Assembly: GCF_900110125.1 (NCBI RefSeq) | Contig: NZ_FOCN01000016.1 | Coordinates: forward strand, 1 to 64,000 | Direction of reading: 5' to 3' | Source of the DNA: Cryobacterium luteum | GTDB taxonomy: Bacteria; Actinomycetota; Actinomycetes; Actinomycetales; Microbacteriaceae | DNA length: 64,000 nucleotides | Shown here: piece after piece, positions 27,835 through 37,000 of the stretch | Numbering within the stretch: position 1 is the first letter of the stretch | How the letters are laid out: every line of letters begins with the position of its first letter | The notes under the pieces: generated by a model | The model's database searches: none | What the model was told of the DNA's origin: nothing | Seen by the model: only the letters and a program-made list of their open reading frames with translations | Program-made: the position numbers and the translations under genes

Positions 27835-28491
27835 ATGACGACAACAGACCGTCCCATTCGTTTGGCCCTGGTTGATGACCACAGAATGCTTCTGGGGGCA
27901 CTCACCGAGTGGATCCGGAGCGCCGCTGATGACATCGAGATGGTAGCGGCGGTGACCACCTGGCCCGAGCTGCTCACGCATCCCGAGTTTCCGGTGGATG
28001 TCGTGCTGCTCGACCTCGATCTCAAAGACAACATCCCGGTGTCCCTGAAGATTTCCACGCTCAAGACGACCGGCGTCAAGACGGTGCTCATGAGCACCTA
28101 TTCCGAGCCGGCCCTCGTGCGCGAGGCCCTCGCGGCCGGAGCGCTCGGCTACCTCGTGAAGAGCGAAGAGGCGAGCATGATCGTCGACGCCATTCGCGCC
28201 GCGTACAACGGCAAGTCGTATATCTCGGCTGAGCTCGACTACGCGCTCAACTCCACCGAGAACGTCGAAGGTCCCCGCCTCAGCGCGCAGGAACGCCGGG
28301 TCATGGCGCTCTACGGTGCCGGCGAGCCGGTCAAGGCCGTCGCCTACCAGCTTGGCATCTCCGAGGAGACCGCCAAGAGCTACCTCAAGCGCATTCGCGA
28401 GAAGTACCGCCTCGCCGGGTACGACGTGGGAACCAAGGTCGCGCTGCGTAAGCGCGCCATCCACGACGGCATCCTGCTGCAGACGGACTGA
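27835..28491 (+). CDS. LuxR/NarL-family response regulator
   Basis: A 218-residue regulator: receiver domain 8-125 with acidic pair D14/D15, phospho-acceptor D60 in VVLLDLDLKD, conserved Thr/Ser in LMSTYSEP and Lys in GYLVKSEE; C-terminal HTH (LSAQERRVMALYGAGEPVKAVAYQLGISEETAKSYLKRI). AGGAGG lies 8 bases before its ATG. Target genes are unknown. A hairpin follows the stop. Confidence 0.92.
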   Translation: MTTTDRPIRLALVDDHRMLLGALTEWIRSAADDIEMVAAVTTWPELLTHPEFPVDVVLLDLDLKDNIPVSLKISTLKTTGVKTVLMSTYSEPALVREALAAGALGYLVKSEEASMIVDAIRAAYNGKSYISAELDYALNSTENVEGPRLSAQERRVMALYGAGEPVKAVAYQLGISEETAKSYLKRIREKYRLAGYDVGTKVALRKRAIHDGILLQTD

Positions 28492-28506
28492 CGCCCCCTC
28501 TGAAAC

Positions 28507-28542
28507 CTGACCGGCCCACCCGGCGACAGGCGGGCCGGTCAG
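28507..28542 (+). terminator. Terminator after the signalling trio
   Basis: A perfect 11-bp stem (CTGACCGGCCC/GGGCCGGTCAG) with a 14-base loop begins 15 bases after the regulator stop. It lies between convergent genes and lacks a strong T-run. Confidence 0.7.
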
Positions 28543-28548
28543 TGTGCG

Positions 28549-28575
28549 TTAACGTGAGCGTTCGACCGGGATGAG
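28549..28575 (-). pseudogene. Remnant resembling the 3' end of the adjacent MFS gene
   Basis: On the minus strand this stretch reads PLIPVERSR-stop. The neighbouring MFS gene ends QLIPVVRSR-stop at 28615-28641. The two 27-base segments match at 22 positions. It looks like the tail of a duplicated or recombined copy with the rest lost. Confidence 0.5.
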
Positions 28576-28614
28576 CGGGTCTCAATTGGTCAGGCCGAAA
28601 CGGCACGCCCCGGG

Positions 28615-29892
28615 CTAACGGGAGCGTACGACGGGGATCAGCTGCGTGCCGTACGGAACGTGGTGGCCGGCGTGGCGGCGTCGCCGGTCGATGCTGAAGG
28701 TGAGCAGGGTCAGCAGCACGCCGATGACGCTGAGCCCCACACCGATCCAGACCGGCGCGAGATAGCCGAGCCCGGCAGCGATTGCGCCGCCGCCGAGGGC
28801 TGCACCGAGCGCATTCCCGACGTTGAGCGAGGAATGATTGAGCGCCGCGGCGAGCGACTGGCTCTCGTGGGCGACGTCCATCAGGCGCGCCTGAATGGTC
28901 GGTGAGAGAGCGGATGCCGCCGCACCGACCAGGAACACGCCCACCAGCAGCCCGGCCAGGAACTGCGCCGACAGGCCGAGGGTGACGAGCGCGAGAATGA
29001 GCACGCCGAAGGCGATGTACATGGTGCGGCGCACGCTCCAGTCGGCCAGCGCTCCCCCGGCGAAGTTGCCCGCCGTCATGCCGAGGCCGATGACCACGAG
29101 GATGAGCGGTACCGCGGCCGCGGCCAGCCCGGTGATTTCGATCACGAGCGGCGCGACATAGGTGTAGACGGCGAACAGCCCGCCGAAGCCGATCGCGCCG
29201 ATCGACAGGGTGATCCACACCTGCAGTGTGCGGAAGGCCCGCAGCTCGGCCCGCATGGTGGCCTTCGGGTTGCCGGCCTGGAACGGCACGAACACGGCGA
29301 CCGCCACAAAGGTGAGCGCGAAAATGGCGGCGACGACGAGGTAGGCGACGCGCCATCCGCTCATCTGGCCGATCCAGGTGATCGTCGGCACCCCGATCAC
29401 GTTGGAAATGGTCAGGCCGGAGAGCACGATGGCGATGCCGCGGGCTCGCTTGCCCGGTCCCATCAGGTGGGCGGCGACGAGCGAAGCGATGCCGAAGTAG
29501 GCGCCGTGCGGCAGCCCGGCCACGAAGCGGGCGGCGAGCACGGTCTCGAAGGTGGGTAGCGCGGCCGAGGCGATCGTGCCGAGGGTGAACGCGGTCAGCA
29601 GGCCGAGCAGCAACTGTTTGCGCGGCCAGCGGGCGGCGGCCGCTGCGATGGTCGGCGCGCCCACGACGACGCCGAGGGCGTAGGCGGAGATGAGCCAGCC
29701 GGCCTGCGCGTTGGCGGCATCCGGTGCGCTCGCGTACAAGCCGGGCAGCAGGTCGGCGGCGAGGTTCGGCAGCAGACCCATAGCGACGAATTCGGTCGCG
29801 CCGATGCCGAAGCCGCCCAGGGCGAGGGCGAGCAGGGCAAAACGAATACGGGTCGACGGCAGCGGCGTCGACCCGTCAGGTGTGAGGGGCAT
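28615..29892 (-). CDS. MFS transporter, DHA1-type
   Basis: A 425-residue transporter with 12 predicted helices. The N-terminal ALGGFGIGATEFVAMGLLPNLA and GWLISAYALGVVVGAPTIAAAAARWPRKQ are the AraJ/YdhP-like pattern of the drug/sugar-efflux DHA1 family, with the conserved motif A loop between helices 2 and 3. Likely proton-coupled exporter; substrate unknown. Tandem remnant of its 3' end lies just downstream. Confidence 0.9.
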   Translation of the reverse strand: MPLTPDGSTPLPSTRIRFALLALALGGFGIGATEFVAMGLLPNLAADLLPGLYASAPDAANAQAGWLISAYALGVVVGAPTIAAAAARWPRKQLLLGLLTAFTLGTIASAALPTFETVLAARFVAGLPHGAYFGIASLVAAHLMGPGKRARGIAIVLSGLTISNVIGVPTITWIGQMSGWRVAYLVVAAIFALTFVAVAVFVPFQAGNPKATMRAELRAFRTLQVWITLSIGAIGFGGLFAVYTYVAPLVIEITGLAAAAVPLILVVIGLGMTAGNFAGGALADWSVRRTMYIAFGVLILALVTLGLSAQFLAGLLVGVFLVGAAASALSPTIQARLMDVAHESQSLAAALNHSSLNVGNALGAALGGGAIAAGLGYLAPVWIGVGLSVIGVLLTLLTFSIDRRRRHAGHHVPYGTQLIPVVRSR

Positions 29893-29930
29893 GCAATCAG
29901 CCTAATCGCCAGCCTGCTCGCGCGGGAGGT

Positions 29931-30233
29931 CTAACCGTCGAGTGCGGTCTCCAGGCGTTCGAGCTTGCCGGTGAGCTCGCCGGTGTGGCCGGGGCGGATA
30001 TCCGCCTTCAACACCAGGGACACGCGCGGCCCGAACGCGCCCACCGCCTCGGTCGCCGCCTTGATGACGGCGAAGACTTCGTCCCAGTCGCCCTCGATGG
30101 TGGTGAACATGGAATCGGTGTGGTTGGGCAGGCCGGAGGCCCGAACGACACGCACGGCAGCGGCGACCGCGTCGTGCACGGATCCCTGCGAGTCGGCGGC
30201 GACGGACGGTGCGACAGAGAATGCTACGAGCAT
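29931..30233 (-). CDS. MTH1187/YkoF-family thiamine-binding protein
   Basis: A 100-residue protein of the DUF77 family, ferredoxin-like fold, forming multimers that bind thiamine or related ligands. It begins MLVAFSVAPSV and contains VRVVRASGLPNHTDSMFTTIEGDWDEV, the ligand-site block. AAGGAG lies 8 bases before the ATG. Between the MFS exporter and P-type ATPase, but no operon partner is evident. Confidence 0.88.
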   Translation of the reverse strand: MLVAFSVAPSVAADSQGSVHDAVAAAVRVVRASGLPNHTDSMFTTIEGDWDEVFAVIKAATEAVGAFGPRVSLVLKADIRPGHTGELTGKLERLETALDG

Positions 30234-30271
30234 GGGTGACTCCTTCGGTGGGATGATCGGAAAGGTGACGA

Positions 30272-33064
30272 TTATTTCTCGGCCGAGCCGAGCCGGCGGC
30301 GCACGGACGCCCGCACGACGGCCTTACCGGTTTCCTCGACCCAGAGGGCGGACGACCCCACCAGCACCGCCACACCCCACTGGGGCGCGGTGAGCGCTGT
30401 GGTGTCGAAGAGTCCCTGAAGCACCTCGAGCTGAACCACAGCGACCTGCAGCACGATGACCGCGACCAGGGCAACCCAGATGCTCCGGTTGGTCAGGGTC
30501 TGGGCGGAGAAGACGGAATGGGTGTCCGAGCGCACGTTGAGCAGGTTGAACACCTGATAGAACACGAACGTCGTGAAGGCCAGGGTACTGGCGAAGGCTG
30601 CGTCATCGGCGCTGTCCGGGAACACCACCGGGGCCAGGGTCAGTACGGCCAGGGTTCCGGCGGCCATGACGAGACCCAGTCCGAGGATTCGGACGAGCCG
30701 GGCCCGGGTCAGCAGCCGTTCATTCGCCGGGCGAGGCTGTTGCTGCATCGTGCCCGGTTCGGCCGGATCCACGCCGAGGGCGAGGGCGGGCGGGCCGTCC
30801 ATGATGATGTTGACCCAGAGGATCTGCAGGGCGGTGAACGGCGCCCCGCCGGCCAGCCCGGTCACGCCGGCGACCAGGAAAATCAGTACGAACCCCCAGG
30901 CCGTGGTGAGCTGGAACCTGACGAATTTCAGGATGTTGGCGTAGATGCCGCGGCCTTCCCTGACCGCGGCCACGATGGTGGCGAAGTTGTCGTCGGTGAG
31001 GATCATGTTCGCGGCGCCCTTGGCCACATCCGTGCCGGTGATACCCATGGCGATCCCGATGTCCGCCTGCTTCAGCGCCGGCGCATCGTTGACACCGTCC
31101 CCGGTCATCGCCACGACATTGCCCTCCCTTTGCAGAGCCTTCACCATGCGAATCTTGTGTGCGGGAGTGACCCGGGCGAGCACACCGAACCCGGCAGCAC
31201 GTCGGCCGAGCTCGCCGTCGTCCAGCTCGTCGAGGTCAAGACCGGATGCGGCGGCGCCGGGAATGCCCAGGTCCTTGGCGATGGCCGATGCGGTGACCAG
31301 ATGGTCGCCCGTGATCATGTGCACCTGGATTCCCGCTCCGCGCGCCTCCGCGATGGCCTGAGCCGCCTCGGTTCGGGCCGGATCGACGATTCCTACGATG
31401 GCGTAGATCGTCAAACCGGTGACCAGCGCCTGCAGCGATTTCTCGTCGTCGGGGAGAGCCGTGTGCAAACGCCGCCCGGCCAGCATGAGGGTGCGCAGGC
31501 CCTCGCCGGCCAATCCCTGGATGGCCTCATGAATATTGCGGCGATGCAGGTCATCGATCGGCCGGATGCCGTCCGCGGTGAGCACCGAGTCGGTCACCTG
31601 CATCAAGGCCACCGGGGCCCCCTTGGCCAGGCATCGGTAGCCGATGACAGGCGCGGACTGGCTCGCATCCGCCGTGGTATCTGTCAGCCGGTGGAAGGTG
31701 GCCATGTACTTGTAGTCCGCGTCGAACGGGACCTCCGCCAGGCGCGGGTGATCCCGCCGCGCTGCGGCAACATCCAGACCGCCCTTTTCGGCCAGTACGA
31801 CCAGTGCGCCCTCCGTCGGATCGCCGACCAGCTTGCCGTCACCGATGACGGCATCGTTACACAGCGCCATCGTCAGCAGCGCCTCGGTCAGGTCGGGCAG
31901 CCCGCCCTCGCTCAAAATTTCCCCGTCGGTTGAGTACCCGGTGCCGGTGATCTGAAAGTCGTGTCCGTGGATGTTCAGGCGGTGGGCCGTCATCTCGTTC
32001 ATCGTCAACGTGCCGGTCTTGTCCGTGGCGATGTGCGTGACGCTGCCGAGGGTCTCCACCGCCGAGAGCTGCTTGAGAATGGCCCCCCGGCCGGCCAACC
32101 GCGCGGCCCCCATCGCCAGCGTGAAGGCGACGACCGCCGTGAGCCCCTCGGGAATGGTCGCGACGGCCAGCGACACCGAGATGATCAGCAGATCGGACCA
32201 CGACTGCCCGCGCAGCAGACCCAGTGCGAACACCACCGCGACCACGATCAGGGCAACCAGGGTCAGCGTCCGGGCCAGCTGGTCGATCCGTCGCTGCAGC
32301 GGGGTGCGTTCGCGTTTCACCTCACCGATCAACGCCGCAATGGCACCGACCTCCGTGCCCAGGCCTATCGCGGTGACGACCATGGTCGCCCGGCCACGGG
32401 TGACTTCGGTGTTCATGAAGAGCATATTGTCGCGGTCGCCGAGTGGCAGGTTCTCCGCGGCGAGCGGATGCGTCGACTTGCCGACGGGTTCGGATTCGCC
32501 GGTCAGCGTGGCCTCGGCCACCTGCAACCGCGATTCCTCCAGGACGCGACCGTCGGCCGGAATGGAATCTCCGGCATCGAGCAGAACGATGTCGCCGGGA
32601 ACCAGGGCGCTCCGGGCCACCTCCTGCTCGCTGCCGTCACGGCGGACCACCGCCATGCCCGCCGACATGATCCGCAGCGCCTGGAGGCTGTTTTCGGCGC
32701 GGCGTTCCTGCAGATAGTTCAGGGCCGTGTTGAGCATGATCACCGCCAGGATGACAACCGGTGTCTCCCATTCCCGGGACACGACGGCACTGACCACCGC
32801 GGCGATCACCAGCACGAGCGTCATTTTCTCGGCCAGCAGGCCGATAATTTTACGCCAGGCTGCAACTTTCGCGGGCTCGGGGAGCAGATTGGGGCCATAT
32901 TCCCCCTGCCGGGCCAAGGCCGTCCCGGCCGTCAGACCGATGGTCGGATCAACCTGCAGCCGGCTCGCGACGACCGTGGCGGCGAGGGTATGCCACGCCA
33001 CGAGCGGGGCCGCTGGCTCAGCACCGACACCGGCGGCTGACGACGCGCGGGATCTGGCACTCAC
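30272..33064 (-). CDS. P-type cation ATPase, P2A (Ca2+/Mn2+)-like
   Basis: A roughly 930-residue P2-type pump. Motifs in order: LTGESEPV (actuator), ATIPEGLTAVVAFTLAMG (helix 4, ion site), DKTGTLTMNEM (phosphorylated Asp), KGAPVALMQV (nucleotide site), TGDGVNDAPALKQADIGIAMG (hinge), then four to six C-terminal helices. It exports or imports divalent cations; the ion is not certain. The GTG at 33064 forms a GTGA overlap with the upstream glycosyltransferase stop and has GGAG 8 bases before it, so it is preferred to the ATG at 33100. Confidence 0.9.
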   Translation of the reverse strand: MSARSRASSAAGVGAEPAAPLVAWHTLAATVVASRLQVDPTIGLTAGTALARQGEYGPNLLPEPAKVAAWRKIIGLLAEKMTLVLVIAAVVSAVVSREWETPVVILAVIMLNTALNYLQERRAENSLQALRIMSAGMAVVRRDGSEQEVARSALVPGDIVLLDAGDSIPADGRVLEESRLQVAEATLTGESEPVGKSTHPLAAENLPLGDRDNMLFMNTEVTRGRATMVVTAIGLGTEVGAIAALIGEVKRERTPLQRRIDQLARTLTLVALIVVAVVFALGLLRGQSWSDLLIISVSLAVATIPEGLTAVVAFTLAMGAARLAGRGAILKQLSAVETLGSVTHIATDKTGTLTMNEMTAHRLNIHGHDFQITGTGYSTDGEILSEGGLPDLTEALLTMALCNDAVIGDGKLVGDPTEGALVVLAEKGGLDVAAARRDHPRLAEVPFDADYKYMATFHRLTDTTADASQSAPVIGYRCLAKGAPVALMQVTDSVLTADGIRPIDDLHRRNIHEAIQGLAGEGLRTLMLAGRRLHTALPDDEKSLQALVTGLTIYAIVGIVDPARTEAAQAIAEARGAGIQVHMITGDHLVTASAIAKDLGIPGAAASGLDLDELDDGELGRRAAGFGVLARVTPAHKIRMVKALQREGNVVAMTGDGVNDAPALKQADIGIAMGITGTDVAKGAANMILTDDNFATIVAAVREGRGIYANILKFVRFQLTTAWGFVLIFLVAGVTGLAGGAPFTALQILWVNIIMDGPPALALGVDPAEPGTMQQQPRPANERLLTRARLVRILGLGLVMAAGTLAVLTLAPVVFPDSADDAAFASTLAFTTFVFYQVFNLLNVRSDTHSVFSAQTLTNRSIWVALVAVIVLQVAVVQLEVLQGLFDTTALTAPQWGVAVLVGSSALWVEETGKAVVRASVRRRLGSAEK

Positions 33065-34299
33065 GAGGAGACTCCGGGAGCTCGCCGGTACAGTGCCCAA
33101 AGCGCCCAGCCGAGCAGCACGAATTCGAGCAGATTGCGCAGGCTCAGCACGAGCACCATGAGGGGGTGGGCCTCGATCACCCAGTCATACAGGGACGGGT
33201 AGATCACCTGCGTGAGCGCGGCGAGCGCAAGGCCGAGCAGCGCGGGGGTGCGCCAGGCACGACCGTTCAGAACGAGTCCGAAAATGATCGGTGCGGCCAG
33301 CCAGCTGATGAACTGCGGCGAACCCACCTTGTTGAACGCGATCAGGGTCAGAGTCAGCGCGAGGGCCAGGGGCGGCAGTACTGCCAGCACGTCGGCTCCC
33401 CGGCGCCCTGCCCGCAGACCGAGCAGCAGCACCACGCCGGCGGCGAGCGCCAGCAGCGGGGTCATCGCGGCGCTCACGGCGGTGACGCCCGCGCCGGCCA
33501 CCTGAAACGTGAGAATCTGCTGGTCGTAGTAGATGGCGCTACCCGGCACGCCGAGGGCCGCCTGCCAAAGCCACGGCACGGCCACCGGTGACTCGATCTG
33601 AATTCCCCGCCCCGCCTGCTCGGCGACGAAACTCAGCACGTGGATTCCGCTGCCCCGGCTCAGGCTGAGCAGCGCGGCCATCCCGATCACCGTCACGGTG
33701 ACCGCGGCGGCGACTGCGAGCATCCGCCAGCGTAGTTTCGACGCCACGAACAGGGCGGCGAGCGCGGCGACCGGCCAGATCTTGATCCAGGCGATGATCG
33801 TGAGCAGCATGGTGCCCCAGAGCGGGCGGCGGCGCAGCCAGAGCAGGGCGACGATGACGAGCGGCACCGTGACCGCGTCGATGCGCAACACCGCGATCGG
33901 GCCGAGCAGCGTCAGAAAGGCCAGCCACCACCAGGCCGCTGCCCGGTGCGAGCACGCGAGCACCCGGAAGGCCGCGGCGTTCAGCCCGGTCACCAGCAGA
34001 AACCAGGTGGCGAGGTAGGCCGGGCCGCCCAGGGTGAAGGCCGCCAGGATCGGTACGAGGGCGAGCACCGGGTAGACGAAATTCTCGGTGATTCCCACGA
34101 TGTTGCCGGTGGCCGCGCTCTCGGCCCAGCCGCGGTAGACGACCTCCACGTCGCCGAGCGGATACCCCGGCCCGAACAGGGCCAACAGAATCAGCAGCAG
34201 GTGCACGATCGCAAAAGCCGACCACAGCCCGGCGGGCGGATGCCGCAGTGCCGGCCGCGCAGGCCCGGTCACGGCCCTGCTCTCCTCATGAATGTGCAC
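33061..34299 (-). CDS. GT87-type membrane glycosyltransferase
   Basis: A 412-residue protein with about 10-12 helices and the periplasmic acidic loop GPGYPLGDVEVVYRGWAESA near residues 43-62, as in polyprenol-dependent mannosyltransferases of the GT87/DUF2029 group. IKIWPVAALAALF and NKVGSPQFISWLAAP are further family blocks. It would add sugars to envelope glycolipids from polyprenyl-phosphate donors. It starts with GTG and is [15 protein letters not shown] coupled to the P-type ATPase, a pairing with no obvious metabolic logic. Confidence 0.82.
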   Translation of the reverse strand: MHIHEESRAVTGPARPALRHPPAGLWSAFAIVHLLLILLALFGPGYPLGDVEVVYRGWAESAATGNIVGITENFVYPVLALVPILAAFTLGGPAYLATWFLLVTGLNAAAFRVLACSHRAAAWWWLAFLTLLGPIAVLRIDAVTVPLVIVALLWLRRRPLWGTMLLTIIAWIKIWPVAALAALFVASKLRWRMLAVAAAVTVTVIGMAALLSLSRGSGIHVLSFVAEQAGRGIQIESPVAVPWLWQAALGVPGSAIYYDQQILTFQVAGAGVTAVSAAMTPLLALAAGVVLLLGLRAGRRGADVLAVLPPLALALTLTLIAFNKVGSPQFISWLAAPIIFGLVLNGRAWRTPALLGLALAALTQVIYPSLYDWVIEAHPLMVLVLSLRNLLEFVLLGWALWALYRRAPGVSS

Positions 34300-34336
34300 G
34301 CTTTACCTTTGCACAACCGGCCGGTTCTCGTACCGG

Positions 34337-35212
34337 TCAGCGGGTTGGGCGTGGCCCCGGATCGACCCCGTGGTCGAGCAGAGCGGCGACGGCCCGCGGC
34401 ACGGCGTCGGCAATGTCGAGGGCCGCGATCGGGCCGCCGGCGGAGGCCAGATTCGCGGCCGCAGCGTGCAGGAGCGCGGCGGTGGCGGCGAGCGGGGCGA
34501 GCGAGGCCGCATCCGTTTCGAGCTGATCGGAATGGGTGGCCAGGAGGGCGCCCAGGATGCCGCCGAGCACGTCGCCCGAGCCGGCCGTGGCCAACCAGGC
34601 CGGTCCGGTGGAGACGGTCAGGCGGGCGCCGGCCGGCGAGGCCACGTGGGTGACGGCGCCCTTGAGCAGCACCGTCACGTCGAACAAGCGGGCGGCGCGA
34701 ATGGCCCACTCCCCCGGGTTGGCGGCGATCTGCGAGGCGGAGCCCGGCTTGGCCTCACCCTCGAGCATCGCCGCGAGCTCACCGGCGTGCGGGGTGATCA
34801 CGGTGGGCCCGATCGCGCGCGACACGAGGTCGAGGGCGCCGGCGTCGATGACGGTGGGCAGGCCCTCGGCGAGTGCGTGCTGGAGGGCGGTGGTGACGGC
34901 ATCCGTTCTCGTGGTGGTAGTGATGCCGGAGCCGAGCAGCCAGGCCTGCACCCGGCCGGGCCCAATCACGATCTCGGGGCGGCGCTGCAGCACGAGGGTG
35001 GCGGCGCGGCGCGGGCCGAGATAGCGCACCATGCCGAGGCCGGTGCGCACGGCCGCGTCGACGCCGAGCACCGCGGCGCCCGGGTAGTCCTTGGAACCGG
35101 TACGCACACCGAGCACGCCGCGCGAGTACTTGTCGTCGCCGGCCTGGGGCCGGGAGATCCAGTCGCGGGCCTGTTCGGCCTCCCATTCGAGCCAGCCGCG
35201 CGGTTTCACCAT
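34337..35212 (-). CDS. nnrD: ADP/ATP-dependent NAD(P)H-hydrate dehydratase
   Basis: A 291-residue ribokinase-like enzyme that repairs damaged NAD(P)H hydrates. Motifs include KYSRGVLGVRTGSKDYPGAAV, VITPHAGELAAM and the nucleotide-binding TAGSGDVLGGILGALLA. Only the dehydratase domain is present; the epimerase domain, fused in many bacteria, is absent and not nearby. The ATG at 35212 has GGAG just upstream; the upstream 138 bases are low-complexity Arg-rich and rejected. Confidence 0.9.
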   Translation of the reverse strand: MVKPRGWLEWEAEQARDWISRPQAGDDKYSRGVLGVRTGSKDYPGAAVLGVDAAVRTGLGMVRYLGPRRAATLVLQRRPEIVIGPGRVQAWLLGSGITTTTRTDAVTTALQHALAEGLPTVIDAGALDLVSRAIGPTVITPHAGELAAMLEGEAKPGSASQIAANPGEWAIRAARLFDVTVLLKGAVTHVASPAGARLTVSTGPAWLATAGSGDVLGGILGALLATHSDQLETDAASLAPLAATAALLHAAAANLASAGGPIAALDIADAVPRAVAALLDHGVDPGPRPTR

Positions 35213-35373
35213 GTCTCCACGATAGGACGTTTCCGAACGGCGCGCGCCTGCGACGTGTGCGCCTGGTCGCGCCCCCGGTCGCGACCGCGCCCGGTACCGG
35301 CGCGCGCTACGGTAACGGTCGTAGCGGCCACCCGTCTCGGGCGCGGTCATCCGTTCGGACGTGTCGCGGCGGG

Positions 35374-35811
35374 TCAGTCACTGACCGTCGAGTTGGCGGT
35401 GCCCTCACGCTCGCGCGCTTCGCCGCGGCCGAAGGCGACGGTCTGCGACACGCAGATGATGTTGCCCTCGGTGTCCTTGAACCAGGCCGCACGATCATCG
35501 TTGGTCGTCGCGATGCCGTTCTCGGTCTTCAACCCCGGAAAATCGTATTCCTCAAACGTGACGCCGCGCCCACGCAGCGCCGCAACCTCGGCATCGATGT
35601 CGTCGGTGTCGAAGCCGATCGCGGTGTTCGTCGCGCTTCCGGCATTCTCGGTCTCGTAGACCATGATGGCGGCGCCCTTCGGGGTGCGGTAGAGCAGCCC
35701 CTCCACGCGTTCCTCCACCGGTTCCATGCCGAGCACGTCCTTGTAGAAGCGCCGGGCGCGCGCGAGGTCACGCGCGGGAAGCACGGAGTAGGTTTCCAAT
35801 TGACTTAACAT
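35374..35811 (-). CDS. VOC (glyoxalase/bleomycin-resistance) family protein
   Basis: A 145-residue single-unit vicinal-oxygen-chelate protein: TYSVLPARDLARARRFYKDVLGMEP, then DTDDIDAEVAALRGRGVTFEEYDFPG and AAWFKDTEGNIICV. Metal ligands in such proteins are His/Glu residues; here Glu in DTEGN is clear. Function could be dioxygenase, lyase or antibiotic binding. A second, broken VOC gene lies at 43929-44196. The ATG at 35811 is preceded by AAAGGGAA. Confidence 0.85.
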   Translation of the reverse strand: MLSQLETYSVLPARDLARARRFYKDVLGMEPVEERVEGLLYRTPKGAAIMVYETENAGSATNTAIGFDTDDIDAEVAALRGRGVTFEEYDFPGLKTENGIATTNDDRAAWFKDTEGNIICVSQTVAFGRGEAREREGTANSTVSD

Positions 35812-35893
35812 GAGCGTTCCCTTTCTGCACCGAATGTGCATTTTTCAGGAAGCATTTTACGCCCGTGTCGCCGCCTTGGCGAGACGTGCAGCC

Positions 35894-35915
35894 GGACGGG
35901 GCCCGGGCCCCGTCC
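35894..35915. repeat. 22-bp perfect palindrome, copy 1
   Basis: Two inverted copies of GGACGGGGCCC meet at the centre without a loop. It starts 14 bases beyond the stop of the CBS/DUF21 gene. The identical palindrome recurs at 49495-49516, 15 bases after the pdtaS stop. No T-run follows either copy. Confidence 0.8.
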
Positions 35916-35929
35916 AGAAACGTGAGGGA

Positions 35930-37000
35930 CTACTCGCGGCGGGTGGCGTCCTGCACTTCGCCGACGAGCTCCTCGATGATGTCCTCGAGAAAGAGCACCC
36001 CGGTGGTCTCGCCCTCCGCGGTGAATGACCGCGCCAGGTGCGCGCCGGAGCGGCGCATGGTGGCGAGGGCATCCTCGAGGTCGGTGTCTTCGAAGATTGA
36101 GATCAAGGCACGGATGCGCTTGGCCGGGATCTGCCCCGCGTAACTGTCCGGCGCGGCCAGCGTTGCTTCCCCGGCCGGAGCGACTTCGAGGTCGAGCACA
36201 TCCTTCAAGTGCACATACCCGGTGAGGAAGCCCTCGGCGTCGGCGAGCACGTACCGCGAGAACCCGTGACGCGTGACGGCCTTCTCCACATCGGCCGGTG
36301 TAGCCGACTCCGGCAGGCTGACCAGCTTGCCGAGGCTGACGGCCACGTCACGCACCTTGAGATTGGTGAACTCGAACGCCGCGCTGAGCGCGCCGGTTCC
36401 ATCGCTCAGCACACCCTCCCGGGTGGACTGGGTGACGATCGTGGCGACCTCGTCGAGCGTGTACGCGCTCGTCGCCTCGTTCTTCGGCTGCACGCCGAAC
36501 AGGCGCAGCACGCCGTTGGCGCAGGCGTTGAGGGTGACGATCAAGGGTTTGAAGACGCGAGCGACGAAGACGAGCGGCGGCGCGAGCAGCAGCACAGCGC
36601 GGTCCGGCACCGAGAACGACAGGTTCTTCGGCACCATCTCACCGAACACGACGTGCAGGTAGGAGACCAACAGCAGCGCGACGATGAACGCGATGGTGCC
36701 GATGTACCCGTCGGGCAGTCCGGTCAGGCCGAGCGGCACCTCGAGCAGATGATGGATCGCCGGCTCTGACACGTTGAGAATGAGCAGCGAGCACACCGTG
36801 ATGCCCAGCTGGGAGGTCGCGAGCATGAGGGTCGCGTGTTCCATCGCCCACAGCGCGGTTTTTGCGCTGCGTTTTCCGGCTTCGGCGAGCGGTTCGATCT
36901 GCGAGCGGCGGGCCGAGATGACGGCGAATTCCGCTCCGACGAAGAAGGCATTGGCGGCGAGGAGCACAACCAGCCAGGCAAGTCCGGCCCAGTCGCTCAT
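35930..37000 (-). CDS. DUF21/CBS-domain membrane protein, CNNM/HlyC type
   Basis: A 356-residue protein: three to four helices in the DUF21/CNNM domain (1-150, with [20 protein letters not shown] and [13 protein letters not shown]), then a CBS pair (about 200-350) ending [15 protein letters not shown]. It lacks the C-terminal CorC_HlyC domain found in its upstream partner. These proteins are linked to Mg2+/Co2+ homeostasis. It overlaps its partner by 4 bp, suggesting a heteromeric complex. Confidence 0.9.
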   Translation of the reverse strand: MSDWAGLAWLVVLLAANAFFVGAEFAVISARRSQIEPLAEAGKRSAKTALWAMEHATLMLATSQLGITVCSLLILNVSEPAIHHLLEVPLGLTGLPDGYIGTIAFIVALLLVSYLHVVFGEMVPKNLSFSVPDRAVLLLAPPLVFVARVFKPLIVTLNACANGVLRLFGVQPKNEATSAYTLDEVATIVTQSTREGVLSDGTGALSAAFEFTNLKVRDVAVSLGKLVSLPESATPADVEKAVTRHGFSRYVLADAEGFLTGYVHLKDVLDLEVAPAGEATLAAPDSYAGQIPAKRIRALISIFEDTDLEDALATMRRSGAHLARSFTAEGETTGVLFLEDIIEELVGEVQDATRRE

